Source: an uncultured Clostridia bacterium (lineage in GTDB: Bacteria; Bacillota; Clostridia; Christensenellales; UBA1242). Taken from it: a stretch of 54,053 nucleotides of DNA. The notes under the pieces are model-generated. The model was not told where the DNA came from and ran no database searches. It saw only the letters and a program-made list of their open reading frames with translations. Position 1 is the stretch's first letter, and every line of letters starts with the position of its first letter. Shown here piece by piece: positions 51,098 through 54,053 of the stretch. The position numbers and the translations under genes are program-made. The stretch lies in assembly GCA_930990515.1 (NCBI GenBank), contig CAKNPS010000005.1, positions 1 to 54,053 on the forward strand, written 5' to 3'.

Positions 51098-51988
51098 ATG
51101 GAAAAATGTTTGTTTACCTATAACCCACAAAGCGGAAAAGGTAAAATCGTTAAAAATGAAAATTTAATTGTCAAAATGCTCAACGAAAAATATGAAGTTA
51201 ATGTTGTGCGTTCAGAGTATGCTGGTCATATTGGCGAAATCATTTTAGAGCAAGGAGAAAATTTTGATTTAATTGTGGTTGCTGGTGGCGATGGAACTTT
51301 GAATGAAGCAATCAACAGCATTGCAAGGCTAAATAAAAAAGTCAAACTTGGCTATATTCCAACAGGAACAGTCAATGATGTTGCCCATTCTCTTAAAATT
51401 CCAAAAAATATTAAAAAAGCAGTTAACATCATTTTAAATGGTCAAGAATTTCAACACGACATTTTCAAAATGAATGACCACTATGGAATTTATGTATGTT
51501 GTAGCGGACTTTTTACAGAATCAAGTTACGCCACAAACCAGAACAATAAGAAAAAATTAGGAAAACTTGCGTATGGATTATATGGCGTAAAAAAGATTTT
51601 TACAAGTAAATCTATTAACCTTAGTCTTAAATATCAAGGCGGAAAATTTGAAGGAAATTTTGCTATAATGCTTATCATAAATTCTCACAGTGTTGCAGGT
51701 TTTAAGATAAATCCAAAAGCAATTTTGAATGATGGTCTTGTTGATGTCGTTTTAATTAAATCAAAAAAAGAAAAAATAAATTTTTCTGCAGTTCTTCGTG
51801 TTGCCAAGTTATTTTTATTTGGTATTCCTAAAAAATCATCTAAAAATGTCACTGTTTTACATCTTGATAAATTTGAAGTGGAAACATCCACAGGCACAAT
51901 TATCAACCTTGACGGCGAACGCATTGGTGACGGAAGTTTTTCTTTTGAAACAATAAAAGAAGGAGTTAATATTTTAATTCCTAAATAA
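51098..51988 (+). CDS. Diacylglycerol-kinase-family lipid kinase (YegS/DgkB type)
   Basis: A 296-aa soluble kinase of the DAGK catalytic fold that phosphorylates lipid substrates such as diacylglycerol. Seen: the nucleotide-site motif TYNPQSGKGK (about 4-13), the glycine loop VVAGGDGTLNEA (about 65-76), GYIPTGTVNDVAHSL (about 88-102) and the C-terminal GTIINLDGERIGDG. Length and motif order match the family. Undecaprenol-recycling or phospholipid turnover roles are both known for relatives and cannot be separated here. Probably leaderless. Confidence 0.9.
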   Translation: MEKCLFTYNPQSGKGKIVKNENLIVKMLNEKYEVNVVRSEYAGHIGEIILEQGENFDLIVVAGGDGTLNEAINSIARLNKKVKLGYIPTGTVNDVAHSLKIPKNIKKAVNIILNGQEFQHDIFKMNDHYGIYVCCSGLFTESSYATNQNNKKKLGKLAYGLYGVKKIFTSKSINLSLKYQGGKFEGNFAIMLIINSHSVAGFKINPKAILNDGLVDVVLIKSKKEKINFSAVLRVAKLFLFGIPKKSSKNVTVLHLDKFEVETSTGTIINLDGERIGDGSFSFETIKEGVNILIPK

Positions 51989-52057
51989 TTGTTTTAAATT
52001 TCAATTAATCAAATCTTATACGAAATTAAGAATTTTATATTTATAAAATAATTTAAT

Positions 52058-52110
52058 AAAAGATAGCGGATTATAACCCGTAGGGTTAAAACGGACTAAT
52101 ATCTTTTTTT
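52058..52110. terminator. Two-stem terminator between convergent genes
   Basis: An outer AAAGATA/TATCTTT pairing (52058-52064 / 52100-52106) encloses an inner AACCC/GGGTT hairpin (52075-52079 / 52083-52087), and Ts follow. It lies between the kinase stop and the surface-protein stop. Confidence 0.7.
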
Positions 52111-52113
52111 TTA

Positions 52114-53772
52114 TTAAATAACTCCCCAATTTATTTGGATGGTTCCATTATTAACTTGGCTCCATAAATCGTCCCATGTTGGTGGTTTTTGAGGAATTTG
52201 ACAATTCACAATTATGTTTTTGTTAAAATTAAATATATAACCTTCAATAAATTCAACAGTTTGTGGAATTGTAATCTCTTCAATGTTACAACCTGCAAAA
52301 GCACTATCACATATTTTGGTTAAATTTACACAATTAGATGTATCAACACTCGTTAAACTACCACAATAATAAAATGCTTTTTCACCAATTATTTGTAAAT
52401 TTGCTGGAAGTACAACATCAGTAATTTTAAATCTTTCAAAGTTATTTTTACCGATAAATTTTAAAGAACTAGGCAAATTTAGTGATGTAACAGATGAAGA
52501 GTAAGAATATGCAAACAATTTTCCATCAATAATTCCAAGTGTACCTTCTTTAATTTCAATAGATTCAATGTTTGTTTCCTTAATATCAATAAGATAATTG
52601 CTTACATATAAATAATTACCTTCCCAATATGAACTCGTTGAACTTACAATTTGTGTACCCAAAAATGCATCTTTTCCAATACCTATTAAGTTTTGAGGTA
52701 AATTTGCAGTTGAAAGTGTTGACATATCATTAAAAGCATCTTTTCCAATATACAATACGCTTTCTGGTATATCTATGGTTTTTAGTGTTTTGGTTGAAGG
52801 CTTATAAAATGCAAATTCGGCAATATCTATTGTGCCTTCTTTTACAGTGTATGATGTAGCGTTAAAATCGCTGCTTACTGTAATTAAATGTTTACCAATG
52901 TATAAAACTTCATTTTTCCAATTACTTTTTGTATTAAAATATTTCGTATTATAAAATGATGAATAATGTAAATCCAACTTAACATCTGGCAAAGTTATAT
53001 CTTCAAGTAATGAACAATTACTAAAAACATATTGACCAAAATCTTTTAAAGTTTCAGGAAGTTCAATTGCTGTTAAATTTGTACAATCTTGAAAAGCCAT
53101 ATCTCCGATATATTCAACCTTATTTAAATTAACAGTCGATAAATTTTTACATGATTCAAAAGTGTATTGCCATATGTCCGTTAAAGAATCCGGAAAGTCT
53201 ATCGACTCTAACCCACTATTTCTAAAACAATCACTTCTTATTTCTATTAGTGTGTTTGGAAGTGTAATTGATTTTAGTGCTGTGCAATCTTTAAATGTAT
53301 ATTCATATAAAACGGTGATGTTTGCAGGAAGTTTTACGAAATTTAAGTTAGAACAATCTTGAAATGTTCCTAATCCAACATCCCAAATTGTGTCTGGAAG
53401 TTCTATGTGTTGTAAAGTTTTATTATTTTTAAATAAATAATTTTGTAAACTTTTAACTGTTGTTCCATTAACTTGATTTGGGATTATAAGTTCAGTAATA
53501 CCATCTATATTATTTACTCCTGTTATATTGCCATTTCCGTCAATTATGTATTCAATTGCAACAACTTCGTCTTGTTCATAGTATGCATAAACTGTTTTAT
53601 TTTCGTCAAGTTCTATGTTTTCGTATGTGTTTGCTTCCAACTTTTGTGTCCATGTATTCTCGTCAAAGTACCAACCTTTAAAGGTATATCCTTGCTTTAC
53701 TGGTGCCGTTGGCAGTGTTATGAGTTCATTCCCTGATGTTTTTATTGTTTCAATAACTTGTCCGTCTGCCAT
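52114..53772 (-). CDS. BspA-type leucine-rich surface protein with InlB B-repeats (5' part beyond a frameshift)
   Basis: At least 552 aa visible in this frame, which stays open upstream to about 53937. Seen: one List-Bact (InlB B-type) repeat with TFKGWYFDENTWTQKLE (about 29-45), then 14-15 BspA/LRR_5-type repeats of about 23 residues (pattern LxxIxIPxxVxxIGxxAFxxCxxL, e.g. NTLIEIRSDCFRNSGLESI). The C-terminus ends in DDLWSQVNNGTIQINWGVI without LPXTG or a membrane anchor. Known: such proteins are secreted or wall-associated adhesins. The ATG at 53772 lies inside a repeat, so it is not the real start; see the fragment to the right. Confidence 0.75.
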   Translation of the reverse strand: MADGQVIETIKTSGNELITLPTAPVKQGYTFKGWYFDENTWTQKLEANTYENIELDENKTVYAYYEQDEVVAIEYIIDGNGNITGVNNIDGITELIIPNQVNGTTVKSLQNYLFKNNKTLQHIELPDTIWDVGLGTFQDCSNLNFVKLPANITVLYEYTFKDCTALKSITLPNTLIEIRSDCFRNSGLESIDFPDSLTDIWQYTFESCKNLSTVNLNKVEYIGDMAFQDCTNLTAIELPETLKDFGQYVFSNCSLLEDITLPDVKLDLHYSSFYNTKYFNTKSNWKNEVLYIGKHLITVSSDFNATSYTVKEGTIDIAEFAFYKPSTKTLKTIDIPESVLYIGKDAFNDMSTLSTANLPQNLIGIGKDAFLGTQIVSSTSSYWEGNYLYVSNYLIDIKETNIESIEIKEGTLGIIDGKLFAYSYSSSVTSLNLPSSLKFIGKNNFERFKITDVVLPANLQIIGEKAFYYCGSLTSVDTSNCVNLTKICDSAFAGCNIEEITIPQTVEFIEGYIFNFNKNIIVNCQIPQKPPTWDDLWSQVNNGTIQINWGVI

Positions 53773-53933
53773 AAATGTTATGTCATATTTTGTAGCTACA
53801 ACTTCGTCTTGTTCATAATATGCGTAAACTGTTACATTATTTTTTAATTCAATATCTTTATATGTGGTTTCTTCTAACTTATTAGTCCAAGTGCCGTTGT
53901 CAAAGTACCAACCTTTAAAGGTATATCCTTGCT

Positions 53934-54053
53934 TTACTGTGCCGTTGGCAGTGTTATGAGTTCATTCCCTGATGTTTTTATTGTTTCAATAACTTGTCCG
54001 TCTGCCATAAATGTTATGTCATATTTTGTAGCTACAACTTCGTCTTGTTCATA
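53934..54053 (-). pseudogene. Upstream repeat of the same surface protein, ended by a frameshift
   Basis: This fragment enters from the right edge (YEQDEVVATKYDITFMADGQ) and stops at TAA 53936-53934. It is nearly identical to 53662-53817, but a single G is missing (ACTGTGCC versus ACTGGTGCC near 53937), which changes PVKQG into Q-stop. The next repeat then continues in another frame. Without the deletion both parts would join. Confidence 0.7.

Overview
The window is strongly AT-rich, uses standard stop codons, and carries a Bacillota-type gene set: dnaG-rpoD next to a C4-type zinc-ribbon gene, groES-groEL, addB-addA, mscL, a BspA-type leucine-rich surface protein and Shine-Dalgarno sites of the AGGAGG type. 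It looks like an uncultured, probably gut-associated, clostridial or related Bacillota chromosome. The host backbone (about 2.1-23.5 kb and 36.6-54 kb) is mostly conserved housekeeping and DNA-repair genes. It is interrupted by two tRNA-targeted integrated elements.

Element A (1 to about 2054) is the right end of a mobile element whose rest lies left of the window. It holds the tail of one gene, two small Cys-rich proteins, a small HTH protein and a winged-helix protein behind a consensus promoter. A DnaA-box/direct-repeat region follows, then a tandem 12-bp integrase-arm-like repeat. It ends in a displaced 3' half of tRNA-Lys(UUU) that is still followed by the original tRNA terminator.

Element B (23561-36636, 13.06 kb between repeat copies) is the highlight: an inovirus-like (filamentous phage) prophage inserted in the 3' end of tRNA-Pro(CGG). 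It is bounded by a 16-bp direct repeat, with tandem integrase-arm repeats inside both ends. It encodes a tyrosine integrase, an XRE repressor with a CTACTAA operator array and divergent consensus promoters, small early proteins, a probable coat protein, and three large membrane/secreted proteins. Two of those are coiled-coil stalks, one capped by a seven-repeat propeller-like head. It also encodes a Zot/pI-type assembly ATPase and a replication module. The replication protein is not a phage-type Rep but a eukaryotic-virus-like CRESS-DNA Rep (HUH endonuclease plus superfamily 3 helicase). Just upstream of it is a perfect 15-bp stem with a 9-nt loop that reads TAGTATTAC on the rep strand, the circovirus-type nonanucleotide, flanked by four TGCGAC iterons. 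A MazF-like toxin and a ribbon-helix-helix partner close the rep operon.

Host regions: 2.2-8.7 kb (DNA repair glycosylase and Ogt, tRNA-Ser, a giant DUF4011-type helicase-nuclease); 8.9-12.7 kb (phosphohexomutase, lytic transglycosylase, DUF3343 protein divergent from a cysteine desulfurase-like enzyme); 12.8-17.1 kb (YdcK-like protein, zinc-ribbon coiled coil, rpoD, dnaG); 17.1-23.5 kb (unknown 550-aa protein, groEL-groES, unknown protein, MBL hydrolase, mscL, cupin); 36.7-54 kb (nitroreductase, tRNA-Gly beside a degenerate repeat field, SecB-like protein, TPR glycosyltransferase, PflX-like radical SAM protein, a membrane-anchored protein with six AT-hooks, addA/addB, a Myb-like protein, a lipid kinase, a BspA-type surface protein with a frameshift between near-identical repeats). 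Several host genes have a consensus promoter whose -10 lies only 6-7 nt before the ATG and no Shine-Dalgarno site, so leaderless translation is likely used by part of this genome.
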